Shown in pieces: positions 30,411 through 41,300 of a DNA stretch of 64,000 bases. The stretch is from contig NC_012964.1 in assembly GCF_000027005.1 (NCBI RefSeq), forward strand, positions 806,001 to 870,000. The letters run 5' to 3'. The notes below the pieces were generated by a model that saw only the letters and a list, made by a program, of their open reading frames with translations, was not told where the DNA came from and searched no databases. Both the position numbers and the translations under genes were made by a program. Source of the DNA: Komagataella phaffii GS115 (Eukaryota > Ascomycota > Pichiomycetes > Pichiales > Pichiaceae). Within the stretch, counting starts at the first letter, position 1. Every line of letters starts with the position of its first letter.

Positions 30411-31700
30411 ATGGCTAAGAGATCCAAGAACCAGCAAAGGCGATTACGTGCCAAACTAAGAAAAACTAAGGGGGTGCCTGATCAGGAAAATGGATTTTCA
30501 GTTAAGAAAAGTGACAGCTCCGAACCTATTCCTGTTTCCGATGACAATGATGAAGTAACCATAGCACAACCTGACACTGGTGGACTGGAGGGGCCACTTG
30601 CTCAGGAGTTTCAAAACATATTTGCAAAGTTTGTTCCAGTTGAAGAGAAATTGAACTTTGAGCCCACCCCCTTGGAATCCAGAAAGGAAGAGATTATATA
30701 TAGTAGTTCTTCAGAGGACGAAGCTGACTCTGATAAAGAACGAACCCAAACACAGACACATCTATCAAAAAAGGAAAAGAAAAGACTTTACGGGATATCT
30801 TTAACGGAGTTGAAAAAGTACGCTGCTAGACCTGATCTGGTCGAATGGTATGATGCCGACGCTGAAGATCCAACTTTAAACGTCTACTTGAAATGTTTAT
30901 TGCGTGCAGTCAAAGTTCCTGTCCATTGGCAATCCAAGAGAGATTACCTATCTTCTAAGAGGGGCTTTGAAAAACCTCCTTTTAGATTGCCAGATTTCAT
31001 TCGTGACACTGGTATCATGGAAATGAGAGATGTATCTCAGGAAGATGAATCTACTCTCAAACAAAGAACTAGAGACAAAGTTCAGCCTAAGATGGGCAAG
31101 TTAGACATTGACTTTCAACGGTTACATGATGCATTTACGAAATTTCAAACTAAACCTCCGATGCTGGCTTTCGGGGATGTTTATTACGAAGGAAGGGGCT
31201 CTGAAACTTTTGAACTCGAAAATTTCGTCCCTGGTAAAGTTTCTTCTCGACTAAGAACTGCTTTAGGAATAGCTAATCATGAGAAGCCTCCATGGGTCGC
31301 TCAAATGGCTAAACTAGGACCACCGCCGTCTTATCCTAATATGGACGCAGATGGTGTTTTCAAAGAGCCATTAATGAAGAATTTAGGACCCCCAATTGAG
31401 AGAGATTCCTGGGGTAGCATACATCCGGACAGTGAGGAGGAGGAGGATAATGACGAGGAAGAGGAAGAGGAAGAGGAGGAGGAGGAACAATTTATTCCAA
31501 GATACGACAAAGAATCCACTGACTACATTCCCATCAAATCTGTTAGTAACGAAATTCCAACAATGAGACACGACACGACAAACGAAACGGAAGACGATTC
31601 CACAAACGCTCCACTTTATCAAGTTCTGTCTCAGAAAAAGGAATCAGGAGGATTCATGGGTGAAAAGATAAACTACGAACTTCCATCATCAAAACGGTAG
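30411..31700 (+). CDS. CUS1: CUS1, SF3b-complex splicing factor (SAP145 family)
   Basis: This 429-residue protein belongs to the SF3B2/SAP145 family. It has a basic Lys/Arg-rich N-terminus, a conserved core (about 135-300) with LYGISLTELKKYAARPDLVEWYD-type sequence, 'LKCLLRAVKVPVHWQSKRDYL' and the proline-rich PSP-like segment around 'PPWVAQMAKLGPPPSYP'. An acidic tract of about 17 Glu and Asp residues (near 343-363) follows. Yeast Cus1 is a U2 snRNP component that with Hsh49 and Hsh155 helps select the branch site. The frame starts at a TTG (30402), but the first ATG is at 30411. A two-intron YHC1 gene elsewhere in the window makes two spliceosome genes here, with no sign of linkage. Confidence 0.94.
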   Translation: MAKRSKNQQRRLRAKLRKTKGVPDQENGFSVKKSDSSEPIPVSDDNDEVTIAQPDTGGLEGPLAQEFQNIFAKFVPVEEKLNFEPTPLESRKEEIIYSSSSEDEADSDKERTQTQTHLSKKEKKRLYGISLTELKKYAARPDLVEWYDADAEDPTLNVYLKCLLRAVKVPVHWQSKRDYLSSKRGFEKPPFRLPDFIRDTGIMEMRDVSQEDESTLKQRTRDKVQPKMGKLDIDFQRLHDAFTKFQTKPPMLAFGDVYYEGRGSETFELENFVPGKVSSRLRTALGIANHEKPPWVAQMAKLGPPPSYPNMDADGVFKEPLMKNLGPPIERDSWGSIHPDSEEEEDNDEEEEEEEEEEEQFIPRYDKESTDYIPIKSVSNEIPTMRHDTTNETEDDSTNAPLYQVLSQKKESGGFMGEKINYELPSSKR

Positions 31701-32780
31701 AGTAAACCATATCCCATCAACTAGCAGGTGCCCCACACATATAGCATAGCGTAAAAAGAATTCTTTTGCACATACCCCACCAATTAAAATAAACTCATCT
31801 CTGATAGAAAGAGTAAGATCCGTCTTTTGCTTCAGCAGTTTTATTAAGGTGTAATTATATATAATAAATTTATAGATCATGGCTATAAGATTAAATTCTT
31901 ATTGGCTTCTGCTAAGGCACATAATGTGGTATAACCATCAGTTACAATTAAAAAATAATTTTATAAAGATGAAGCTCCCGAGTTAGAGTTTGAGTATGAT
32001 TAGTTATACTTTGAATTTTTCATAATCTTTTTCTTCAAGTAGCACGTTGCATAACATATTTTTAATGGCTCCTATGACCATTCAACTTCTATTTTCCAAT
32101 CCATGGCTTTATTTATGCACTTTAGTAAGTCTTATTATTCTCAATGTATACATAGGTGCCATCGTTTAAGTGATTTTAATTTAATTCATTGATATATGAC
32201 TCTTATTATCTTCAGCTTTTGAATATTCAAATATTCATTTCTTATTTTATTTTGTCCTGATTGAGTATATACCCTTACTTCTTTCTTTTCATTGTAATTT
32301 TCAGGTGATTTTCTCGGATCTACTTGATCTTCTGTACTAGAATTACATATCTCTATAATTGATATCGCACATTCCATCCAAAATTTTCCATATAGTTTCC
32401 ACGGCTCACCATAGAAAGACATGTTATTTGCTTTAAAAATTACATCACCGTTCTCTCTTATAACAAATTACAATGGGAAAAGAGGCAGTTCTATATGGCA
32501 TAGATGCAATTTGATCTCTTCTTCATTTTCTACTTTGATAATACAATTTATAGTTGGTGTTTTCTTCTAGTTCTGAACAATGAAATTCAATTATGTCTGG
32601 TATACTAATTCATTAGAAAAGCTGGGTACATATTCTCTTCTTTTAGCTTTTATTCTCTGGAGATCTGTTTTCTGGTTTACTATCCATATAGTTGTTCGAC
32701 TTACGTAAGTCAGGCTCGATGATAGTAGTGCATCGCAAATTGAACGTGCGCTACCCAAAACCCCAACTCCAATCACAGGC
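31689..32780 (-). pseudogene. AT-rich region with broken coding-like fragments (possible decayed gene or genes)
   Basis: The minus strand holds several protein-like stretches interrupted by stops and frame changes. From right to left they are: 32591-32776 (61 codons, opening with a GVGVLGSA Rossmann-like turn); about 32186-32560 (more than 110 codons with one in-frame stop near 32480); a short stretch near 32000-32080; another near 31893-31960; and 31689-31880 (63 codons), which overlaps the CUS1 end. Base composition around 31840-32640 is visibly more AT-rich than the flanks, with AGA and ATA common. No family is certain. It could be an old gene remnant, a transferred plasmid-like sequence, or merely AT-rich spacer. 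Confidence 0.35.
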
Positions 32781-32936
32781 CAACAATTTGGGCAGTAATC
32801 AATAAAAAACCAATACCAACCTTTTGTTCAGAGTTAGATCCGAGTATCTGGAGAAGAAGAATACAAAAGATAGATAGACCATCACTTTTCATTCTATTTC
32901 GGATTCTCTAATTGGTTTGTTTATTTCTTAACGAGA
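31701..32936. other. 1.2-kb AT-rich intergenic region
   Basis: The gap between CUS1 and the complex I gene contains the AT-rich block described in the pseudogene entry. Its right end (about 32780-32936) should be the promoter of the complex I gene. The AT-rich part would also suit a replication origin, because many origins in this species are AT-rich, but no origin motif can be proven by eye. Confidence 0.5.
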
Positions 32937-35117
32937 ATGCTTTCAGTGAAAAGATCAATAAGTAGAATTCCAACAGCCCGTCTCTTCAGCACTACTAGGA
33001 GACAGTTGAAGGAGGTCGAATTGACAGTCGACGGTGTAAAGGTATCCATAGAAGCCGGTTCTTCCATTATTCAGGCAGCAGAGAAGGCTGGTGTCACCAT
33101 TCCAAGGTACTGCTACCATGAAAAGTTGGCTGTAGCAGGTAACTGTCGTATGTGTTTGGTTGAAATTGAGAGATCCCCCAAATTGGCAGCTTCTTGTGCC
33201 ATGCCCGTTCAGAATGGTATGAGTGTCTTGACTAACACTCCTAAGATCAAAAAGGCCAGAGAGGGTGTTACTGAGATGTTACTGGAGAACCACCCCTTGG
33301 ATTGTCCTGTGTGTGACCAAGGTGGTGAGTGTGATTTACAAGAACAGTCCTTGAGATATGGTAGTGATCGTGGCCGTTTCCATGAAATTGTTGGAAAAAG
33401 GGCCGTTGAGAATAAGGCCATTGGTCCTCTGATCAAGACCTCCATGAACCGTTGTATCCATTGTACAAGATGTGTTAGATTCCTGAACGATGTCGCCGGT
33501 GCTCCTGAGTTTGGAACTGCAGGACGTGGAAATGACATGCAAATTGGTACCTATGTCGAGAGAAACGTCAACTCTGAGTTGTCTGCTAACGTCATTGACC
33601 TGTGTCCCGTGGGTGCATTGACTTCCAAGCCATATGCTTTCAGAGCAAGACCTTGGGAGCTGAAGAGAACTGAAACAATTGATGTTCACGATGCTCTGGG
33701 TTCCAATGTTCGTGTAGACACTAGAGGTATTGAGGTTATGAGAGTTCTGCCACGATTGAATGATGAGATTAATGAAGAATGGATCAGTGACAAAACCAGA
33801 TTCGCCTGTGACGGTCTGAAGACTCAACGTCTGACTAAACCATTGATCAGACAAGGAAACACATTTGTGGACGCTACTTGGGAGGAGGCTTTGGCCACCA
33901 TCGCTGAAGGTTTCCAGAAGGTTCAACCAAAGGAGAACGAGATTAAGGCAATCGTTGGTTCCCTGACAGATCTAGAATCTATTGTAGCTCTGAAAGACTT
34001 GGTCAACAAATTGGGCTCAGAAAATGTTTCTACTGATGGAGATGCAACAACTGTTCCTCCAGCCCATGGAGCCGACTTTAGATCTAACTATATCTTCAAT
34101 TCAACTATTGACAACATTGAAGAGGCTGACCAGATATTATTGGTCGGTACTAATCCAAGACATGAAGCCGCAGTGTTAAATGCAAGGATCAGAAAGGTGT
34201 GGCTACGTTCAGACCTTGAAGTCCACCACGTTGGTGAGGAATTTGACTCCACTTTTGAGTTGAACCACCTTGGTAGCGATGTCAATGCCTTGGCTAAGGC
34301 CCTTACCGGTGAAGTTGGAAAGAAATTATCTGAAGCTTCCAAGCCTTTGATCATCATTGGATCTGGGGTTACAGAAACTCAAGATGCCGAGGCTGTATAT
34401 GCAACTGTGGCCAAATTTGTCACTTCCAATGCAAACATCGTCACTCCAGAATGGAATGGATTCAATTTGTTGCACCGTGAAGCTTCTCGCGTCGGTGCTT
34501 TGGATGTTGGATTCACCACTCAATCCCCAGAGGTTGCCAACACCAAAGCCAAGTTTATCTACCTACTAGGTGCTGATGAAATCGTCAACAAAGATATCCC
34601 AAAGGACGCATTCGTTGTATACCAGGGACACCACGGTGACTTGGGAGCTTCCTTCGCCGATGTTATCCTACCAGGCTCTGCTTACACCGAAAAGACTGCT
34701 ACATACGTCAACACAGAAGGCCGAGTCCAGTCGACTAGAGCCGCCACGAACCCTCCTGGTGTTGCTAGAGAAGATTGGATGATCATTAGAGCTCTCAGTG
34801 AATACTTGGGAGCCACTTTGCCCTATGATAACCTATACGAAATGAGATCCAGATTGGCTGATGTTGCTCCTCACCTCTTACGTCACGAGGTTGTAGAGCC
34901 AGTGTCAGAGGGCATCGCTAAGGTTGGATTCCAATCTCTGGTTAAACCCGGAATTCAATCCAAAGGAGTTTTACTCAAGAACCCGATCGAGAACTTCTAC
35001 TTCACGGATGTCATCTCCAAATCTTCTCCTACAATGGCCAAGTGTGTGGGTAGCTTTGGTTCCAAGATCGAAAAGATCAAGGACGAGAAAGCCAACAGCT
35101 ATCTATCATTTGCTTAA
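32937..35117 (+). CDS. NUAM: Complex I 75-kDa subunit (NUAM/NDUFS1)
   Basis: This encodes the 726-residue largest iron-sulfur subunit of mitochondrial NADH:ubiquinone oxidoreductase. The N-terminus is a presequence (MLSVKRSISRIPTARLFSTTRR). The [2Fe-2S] ligands are Cys59, 70, 73 and 87. The next cluster uses His119, Cys123, 126 and 132, and a further cluster starts at Cys173, 176 and 179 and is completed by the Cys in DLCPVGAL. The molybdopterin-oxidoreductase-like domain follows. The subunit carries electrons from FMN toward ubiquinone. Its presence marks a yeast with a proton-pumping complex I, unlike Saccharomyces. Codons are fairly biased. A 196-codon antisense frame (33336-33926) is not a gene. 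Confidence 0.97.
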   Translation: MLSVKRSISRIPTARLFSTTRRQLKEVELTVDGVKVSIEAGSSIIQAAEKAGVTIPRYCYHEKLAVAGNCRMCLVEIERSPKLAASCAMPVQNGMSVLTNTPKIKKAREGVTEMLLENHPLDCPVCDQGGECDLQEQSLRYGSDRGRFHEIVGKRAVENKAIGPLIKTSMNRCIHCTRCVRFLNDVAGAPEFGTAGRGNDMQIGTYVERNVNSELSANVIDLCPVGALTSKPYAFRARPWELKRTETIDVHDALGSNVRVDTRGIEVMRVLPRLNDEINEEWISDKTRFACDGLKTQRLTKPLIRQGNTFVDATWEEALATIAEGFQKVQPKENEIKAIVGSLTDLESIVALKDLVNKLGSENVSTDGDATTVPPAHGADFRSNYIFNSTIDNIEEADQILLVGTNPRHEAAVLNARIRKVWLRSDLEVHHVGEEFDSTFELNHLGSDVNALAKALTGEVGKKLSEASKPLIIIGSGVTETQDAEAVYATVAKFVTSNANIVTPEWNGFNLLHREASRVGALDVGFTTQSPEVANTKAKFIYLLGADEIVNKDIPKDAFVVYQGHHGDLGASFADVILPGSAYTEKTATYVNTEGRVQSTRAATNPPGVAREDWMIIRALSEYLGATLPYDNLYEMRSRLADVAPHLLRHEVVEPVSEGIAKVGFQSLVKPGIQSKGVLLKNPIENFYFTDVISKSSPTMAKCVGSFGSKIEKIKDEKANSYLSFA

Positions 35118-35896
35118 CGATAATCAAGACAAGAAAGGAAAAAAGAGAACCACTAGAACGCCGCCTACGAAAGCAGAATACTTTCACATCATAGTATAGA
35201 TCCATCTGTTTGCATATATACACAGGAGAACAACAAAAGGAGAAAGGCCTTTCCTAATGGGTCTAATCTATTTATTTATTTATTTATTTAGTTGTGGTTT
35301 TTACTTGGTCGTATGACCGAATGAATAGGCCGAGCAAATAAACACGCCTGTTCCTCCCAGCCTCTACACAGGTAATTGTAGGAAAATTAGACACCTATAT
35401 CTTTATCAAGTATATTCTGAGATATCCTGGAGCATATTACAGTAGTTGCAACATGTGTCACACTTTCTACTTTAAATATTCGTAGTAGCAAAGAGCCGTA
35501 CTTACTCCTCTTAGACGGTAGAAAATCGAGGATAGAAGGTATGTTGCTAACGCTAGCGATGAAAATTGTTCCAACAATTATCATCATCTTGAGGACTAGA
35601 ACTACCTGTTTTAGGAAATTTCAGGTTCCCTAAACAGACTAAAAACATCTATCTGCTCACTTAATCCTCGCATTGCTTCTAGCTAGCCATTCCTCTCTAT
35701 TCGCGCGTAATTGTTATTTTTCCGCGTGTTCCTCGTTTCTTTTGATTTCTTACACTGACTTATTTTTACCCAAAAACATTATCACCCAACTTTAGCCATC
35801 TCCAGTGCTCCACATCGTGTTCCATTCGTTTCACCTAGGTAATTTCACCTTTTCATTCGCTTTAAAGTACTGGCCAGAACTATTATTGGTACGGTA
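35118..35896. other. Intergenic NUAM / SLY41
   Basis: This 780-bp gap starts with the NUAM 3' UTR, including a TTTA repeat, and ends with the SLY41 promoter and leader. A 66-codon minus-strand ATG frame (35387-35587) has a hydrophobic N-terminus (about residues 2-24) followed by basic residues. It could be a small membrane protein, but I recognise no family and leave it uncalled. No RNA gene seen. Confidence 0.5.
35271..35290 (+). repeat. (TTTA)5 microsatellite
   Basis: Five tandem TTTA units lie about 150 bp after the NUAM stop codon. It may form part of the AT-rich 3' processing region. Confidence 0.8.
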
Positions 35897-37246
35897 ATGA
35901 TCATTACGCAGAATCTTGTTTCTTATTCGGGTTCAAGTCTCAATCACGATGGGAAGGGCAACTCTAGAATTTTGCTCAGCTCTACCAACTTTCAGCATAG
36001 AACTCCTAGTGAGCCACTAAATGGCACTGCCTATAATCATGAGTCCGACTTTGTCGTCAGAAAAACACGTTCAAATTCAAGTTCCCATTCGAATGTCAGC
36101 TTCCATGGCTACAATCTGCGAAGTTTACTTCCATATGTCAACTTTAAACTTTGCGGAATGTGCTTCCTTTGGTATTCTAGTTCTGTTGTCAGCAATAACA
36201 GCACAAAGCAGATATTGAGACAGTTTTCTTATCCTGTGACTCTCACCGAATTTCAGTTTTTACTGAATGCATTTTTTTGCTTGGTAACGATTATCGCTGT
36301 CAACCAACATGACTCCAGAGTATACAAAACCTCCTCCAAGATGTCGAAACGATTTCCCCCGGGGACATTCCCAAAAGACATCGATTCTGCATTCTTCACC
36401 CTGAAAGACTCATTTCTTACAATCAAGCGGAATATTTTATCAACAACTATACCCATGGGCATGTTCCAATTCTTAGGCCATATCACCGGTCATAAAGCAA
36501 CGTCCATCATTCCAGTATCTTTGGTTCATACAATCAAGGCACTTTCTCCAATTGTCACGGTCTTCGCCTACCGCTTGATATTTCACAAACACTATCCTAT
36601 CAAAACATATTTAACATTAATCCCATTAGTGTCCGGGGTCATGCTCAGTTGTTTAAAAAACAACCTTTCAATAAACAACGATCTGTTCTTCCAAGGATGT
36701 CTATTTGCATTTCTCTCCATGTTGATCTTCGTCTCCCAGAACATATTTGCTAAAAAAGCCCTTACTTTCAAAGAAAACCAGTTAAACGGAGATGTCGACT
36801 CCAAATTGAAAGGTGACGATGACACTATCCTACCGCAATACAAGAATTCGGAAAATAACAAAGCAGAGAAGTTTGACAAGTTAACCATCTTGTTTTATTG
36901 TTCCATCATAGGCTTTTCATTAACGTTGCCGTTATACGTGATTCTGGAATCTAACGTTTTCGTCCAACAAAAAACCCTTTCCTTACTCCAATTAACACCT
37001 GGCCTACTGTTTTTGTTAATCCTGAACGGTTTTGCTCATTTTTGTCAGTCACTGGTGGCATTTCAAATACTAGGCATGATTAGTCCTATTAATTATTCTA
37101 TCGCAAACATCATGAAAAGAATCACCATCATTGGATTTTCTATTTTCTGGGAGGCTACAAAACTGAACAACGTGCAGTGGTGCGGATTAGTTCTCACAAT
37201 TATCGGATTATATAGTTACGATAAATGGGGTGCAGTCAAAAACTAG
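35897..37246 (+). CDS. SLY41: SLY41-like membrane transporter (triose-phosphate translocator family)
   Basis: This 449-residue membrane protein of the drug/metabolite transporter superfamily has a cytosolic Ser/Asn-rich N-terminus (about 1-80) and then eight to ten hydrophobic segments. The TPT-type motif 'VSLVHTIKALSPIVTVFAYRLIF' and the C-terminal 'GMISPINYSIANIMKRITIIGFSIFWE' are typical of the Sly41 and triose-phosphate/nucleotide-sugar group. S. cerevisiae Sly41 is an ER/Golgi protein that suppresses Ypt1 loss when overexpressed. Its substrate is not readable here. A hydrophilic loop (about 290-330) sits between two halves. ATG 35897 is the first in frame. It is convergent with PEX20, with 20 bp between stops. 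Confidence 0.9.
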   Translation: MIITQNLVSYSGSSLNHDGKGNSRILLSSTNFQHRTPSEPLNGTAYNHESDFVVRKTRSNSSSHSNVSFHGYNLRSLLPYVNFKLCGMCFLWYSSSVVSNNSTKQILRQFSYPVTLTEFQFLLNAFFCLVTIIAVNQHDSRVYKTSSKMSKRFPPGTFPKDIDSAFFTLKDSFLTIKRNILSTTIPMGMFQFLGHITGHKATSIIPVSLVHTIKALSPIVTVFAYRLIFHKHYPIKTYLTLIPLVSGVMLSCLKNNLSINNDLFFQGCLFAFLSMLIFVSQNIFAKKALTFKENQLNGDVDSKLKGDDDTILPQYKNSENNKAEKFDKLTILFYCSIIGFSLTLPLYVILESNVFVQQKTLSLLQLTPGLLFLLILNGFAHFCQSLVAFQILGMISPINYSIANIMKRITIIGFSIFWEATKLNNVQWCGLVLTIIGLYSYDKWGAVKN

Positions 37247-37266
37247 CCCTGGAATAATATTATTGA

Positions 37267-38238
37267 TTACCTTAGATCGGATAAAGGATCCGGTAAATAA
37301 TCCCTGATGTCATTGCCAGTCTTGTCTATGAATCTATCTCCGCTGCCATTAATTTCGACTTCCCTCTGTGCGACCTTATCCATCAACCTGAGGAAGTTAG
37401 ATTGTTTGAATTTATGCTCAGTGTTCTGCGAAACAGTAGTGTCCACGTTGTTCATTTGGTTGAAGACCTGCTGGGCAATCTCTGCAAACTTGGTAGTCTC
37501 TATATCATTATTGTCATCTTCCTTCTGTAGCTCCTTTTGTTGCTCTACTTGTTCTGAGTCGGAGAACATATCCATACCGTCAATTTCATTCTGAACTGTT
37601 TCGAATTGTCTCTCAAATGCAAGGTTTGTCATGTAGTGACTTTGGTCCCCCAGTTGCGTCTGATTATGAGTAAAGTTCTGATTATGCTGCTGAGAGTGCT
37701 GATTTACCATACTAAATACTTCTCTTGCAGGCGCATTAACAAGTCTCTGGGTTTCCCGAATTCTCATTTCATATTCCATTTCTTTGTTATGTTGCATATG
37801 GTTGAACTCTTGAGTCCAAGCATTTGCAGTTGAAGACATTGCTTGCATGTTAGTTCTCTGATCCATGGTCTGGAAGCTTTGCTCCTGTTCCATACGGACG
37901 TTCTCTAGGTTCATTGCGCCAAAATCTTCAACCCATTTGTTATTCTCCTGTTGTTGCCTAAACTCTGAACTCCAATTATCGCCAAATCTGGTATTCTTCC
38001 TAATTAGCTCAGCAGAAGGGAAATAATTCCTTTGAACAGATGTGTTTTGAAACTGGCCAAATTCCGCTCCTGCGGTGGTGTTAAAAGATGACTCGGCTCT
38101 AAAGGCTCTATTCTGGCTACTATTTTGATCCCTAAATCTTGCTACGTGGTCATTTTCCAAAGTACGGTCCTGCCCGACTCTCTTGCTGAGATTATCTAGC
38201 GCTGTGGCAGGGCCACAACTGCCATTAGAAGTAAACAT
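37267..38238 (-). CDS. PEX20: PEX20, PTS2 co-receptor peroxin
   Basis: This 323-residue peroxin acts with Pex7 in import of PTS2 proteins into peroxisomes. The N-terminus has Cys8 and Lys19, the residues known in P. pastoris Pex20 to control ubiquitin-dependent recycling and turnover. WxxxF-type motifs that contact Pex13/Pex14 are visible at Trp89-Phe93 (WSSEF), Trp102-Phe106 (WVEDF) and Trp141-Phe145 (WTQEF). The protein is Gln/Asn-rich and otherwise disordered, with a conserved-looking C-terminal Pex7-binding part (FLRLMDKVAQREVEI). Such a gene fits a methylotrophic yeast. Saccharomyces uses Pex18/Pex21 instead. ATG 38238 is the first in frame. Confidence 0.95.
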   Translation of the reverse strand: MFTSNGSCGPATALDNLSKRVGQDRTLENDHVARFRDQNSSQNRAFRAESSFNTTAGAEFGQFQNTSVQRNYFPSAELIRKNTRFGDNWSSEFRQQQENNKWVEDFGAMNLENVRMEQEQSFQTMDQRTNMQAMSSTANAWTQEFNHMQHNKEMEYEMRIRETQRLVNAPAREVFSMVNQHSQQHNQNFTHNQTQLGDQSHYMTNLAFERQFETVQNEIDGMDMFSDSEQVEQQKELQKEDDNNDIETTKFAEIAQQVFNQMNNVDTTVSQNTEHKFKQSNFLRLMDKVAQREVEINGSGDRFIDKTGNDIRDYLPDPLSDLR

Positions 38239-38394
38239 TCAAACACTTAATTAGGGAAGAAAAAACTGTAAGGGATGATCGGTCATTAAATTACATATGG
38301 AGACATCTTCAAGTGTCTGGGGTAAATTATTGATTCGGTACACTATATGCATGTGGCTTCTTTTTTACATCACATCATATCATAGTAGATGCGC

Positions 38395-41300
38395 CTAGTA
38401 ACCATCGTGTTCCTGCACTAGTTTATCAGTGCACTTGTACAACTGAATATGAGAGTCTTGGGTGTGTGACGTGGCCACCATCATTCTATGCGGATGAAGC
38501 ATCATGGAAGAAACGTAGCCAGCAGTCTTATTGGATAAATATGGCGAGGGATCTCTGATAGTTGAAACATGTTCACCTGTGGTGGTAGCGACATTAACTA
38601 TCTTGGAAGCGGTCAGGATCACTGGAGCATGCTCATGGATTAAGGAAGCAGTGATAGATCTATGAGGAAATGACTCGATTGGTTTATCTAGTCGAATGTC
38701 CCAAAGATTGACCATATTATTGGATGCACTCATGAGCTCTCGATGTCCACCTCTTTGCATATGAACGTTTTTAATCATTCCTCTTGATTCCCTGTTTTGC
38801 CAAATCTTAACCATTGAATCTCTAGAGTCCAGTCTTCGATCGTAGACACGAATAGTTCCGTCACCAAATCCTCCAACGAAAATATTTCCAGCAACTTGGT
38901 CGGATGTCAGAGAGGTTATGGAACTCGTAGACCTGGCAGGGATGTCGACCACGCATAGCTCACGAGGAGCATCCCAAATCCTAATAATCTTGACGTCACC
39001 ACTGACTAACAATGATCCAGTGGATTGTTGCCATTCAGAAACCAATCCTGTGGTTCGAGAGGTAAGCAGAAGATCGGTTAATGCCCTCCAAGCAGTGGCC
39101 AACCTGATATCCTCCATAGATTGGAAATTTTTGTAGATTCTGACTACACCATCAGAAGACCCTGTCAACAGCATTGCGTTATCATCTTCATTAATAAACT
39201 TCATGTCAGTGATCTTAGTACCAAATGGGTTGTTATTAGAAAACCTGGATAATTGTTCATTGGTTTCCCAGTTGAAACATGTAATATTGTCTTTCTCATC
39301 AGCAGATACAAGATAGCTATCAAATTGTGTAAATTTTAACAGTTTTGGCTGAGTGGTATTGTTGAATGTAGCAATATTGTTGTTCCAATCCCCTGAAATA
39401 GCCAAATCCTTTTGTGGTTGTGTTTCATTAATAATTGACTCGTTCCGGTTCCTTCTCCAAAGTCTCCTGGTGTACTCAAAACTTCCTGGTTCATCCACAT
39501 CATTCACACCAATTTGAGGCTCTTGAAAGTATTCCATGCTGTACTCAAAGAATTTACTATGTAAGGGCATTGTTGGTTCGCTGATTGGACTCAATTGTTT
39601 CAAAGGAACAAACCTAGGTGTAGGAGGAATGGGCTCGATACCATATCCGAGATACAAATGTGAAAGATCCACTGGGGCCAACTGAGAGTCATGATCTTGG
39701 ATATTTCTGTTGCTAGCACCAGAAAAGTTTCGCAGCCAATTTAATGCGAGATTACTCATCCTATCAGTAAGTGAACTGGTTGAGACGTTGGAGACAGATC
39801 TTTGATTATGTCCATTTTGTTGGTTTCCTTCAAATAATGGTGTTATGGTCGTAGAATTCTTATTTGAAGTAATTTTTAGTGATTGAGACCGGCTGCCTGT
39901 CTTTGAATGGCTAGGATCTCTCGTCTTATGGATTTTAAGTTGGTTTCCATTGGATACCATCCCCAATCCATGCAAGCTGGCTTGATCTGATTTCAACTGG
40001 GTCGTGTCATTGGTTGAACTTCGTTGTAGTAAATATTGTTCCATATCACAGACAATCTCACCAAGGGGACTTTGATTCAATTTGATCATAATAAAATCTA
40101 CCAAACTCTGCGCATAATCTTTTACTCCATCGTCAGGATCAGAACTCATAATCAGTAGCGTTTTGAATACAGAACTGTAGATGGTTCCATAGTTAATACT
40201 TCTTCTCCTAACTTCGTCAATCATGCTGGGATCATCAATTAGAGTTATTTCCTCCTCTAATTGACCACATGCACTAACAATGAAAAAATGGATATACTTC
40301 ATAACGAACTTGGAAAAAAAGACGACAACTTCCCGACGAACAATGGGAGATCCATCCGCCAATAGGAAAAGCATTGACAATGCAACTTTTACCTCTTGCT
40401 GGTTCGACTCTTCTTTACCCATCATCATTGTGGACGGTTCTTCATCATCAGATAGCGTTGTCAGAAAGTTGGTCAACGAAATTACAATGGAAGCTCTGAC
40501 CTCAGGAATCGGATCGTTCAACAGTTTAGTTAAACGCTCAACATGTCCATCTTTATAAGAAATCCATCGTCCATCGGGATAATTGGCCCATAACTGGCCT
40601 GTAAAAAGTGCACACCATTGTCTAAGTAGAGGATGTCCTGATTTTTCAAGGTAATACAAACATGTACCAACAAGGTCTGAGCTGAAGCAAAGCCGCTGAC
40701 CAGGTTTGTACTCCTTCACAAAAAGGGAAAGAATGAATGCAGACATCGCTTTATGCTCTTCATAGTTGACGTCATTGACCAAAAAGTGGTTTCCACTAGC
40801 AGCAGTCGTAGGTTTGGGAGCCACCAGAATTTGGATAAAATAATTGTATCCTTTATCTTTGCATAATTCCTGCTGAGTATTCTTATGATCAATTGACATT
40901 ATCCTGGCCCAAATAAAAGTTAGAACCGGCTTAAGTTCCTGTGCTGGACTCTGCAAAAGCTTTAAAATGTAAGGGAAAATACCAATAGACAGGGCCAAAT
41001 AAACTGCCCATGGACCTAGATCCAAGAATCTTGAAAGTAAAATTAAAGCTCTCAATCTGTGAACTTGTGATAGCAATACCTGTAAAACAATTGGCAGCTG
41101 ATCTGGGGGATCTTTGGAACTTGAACCATATTTCAACCAAATCTCAAAAGCAGTCAAGTGATGTTCAAAGAATGTGGAATGCTGGTAATTATTAATTATT
41201 TGACCTTGTGATTGACTTGGTGCTGGAGCTGGAGGCTTTTGGGGGGTCTGATTTCCATCTTGAGAGTCTGATAATGATGTAGTAGTAGATACGGGTGTGG

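Noticed and set aside
31437..31489. GAG/GAA-rich run as a possible repeat element
   Set aside because: It encodes the acidic tract of CUS1, a common feature of this family, so it is a coding microsatellite and not an element.
33336..33926. 196-codon minus-strand frame inside the complex I gene
   Set aside because: Antisense to a fully conserved gene; low-complexity translation with no recognisable domain.
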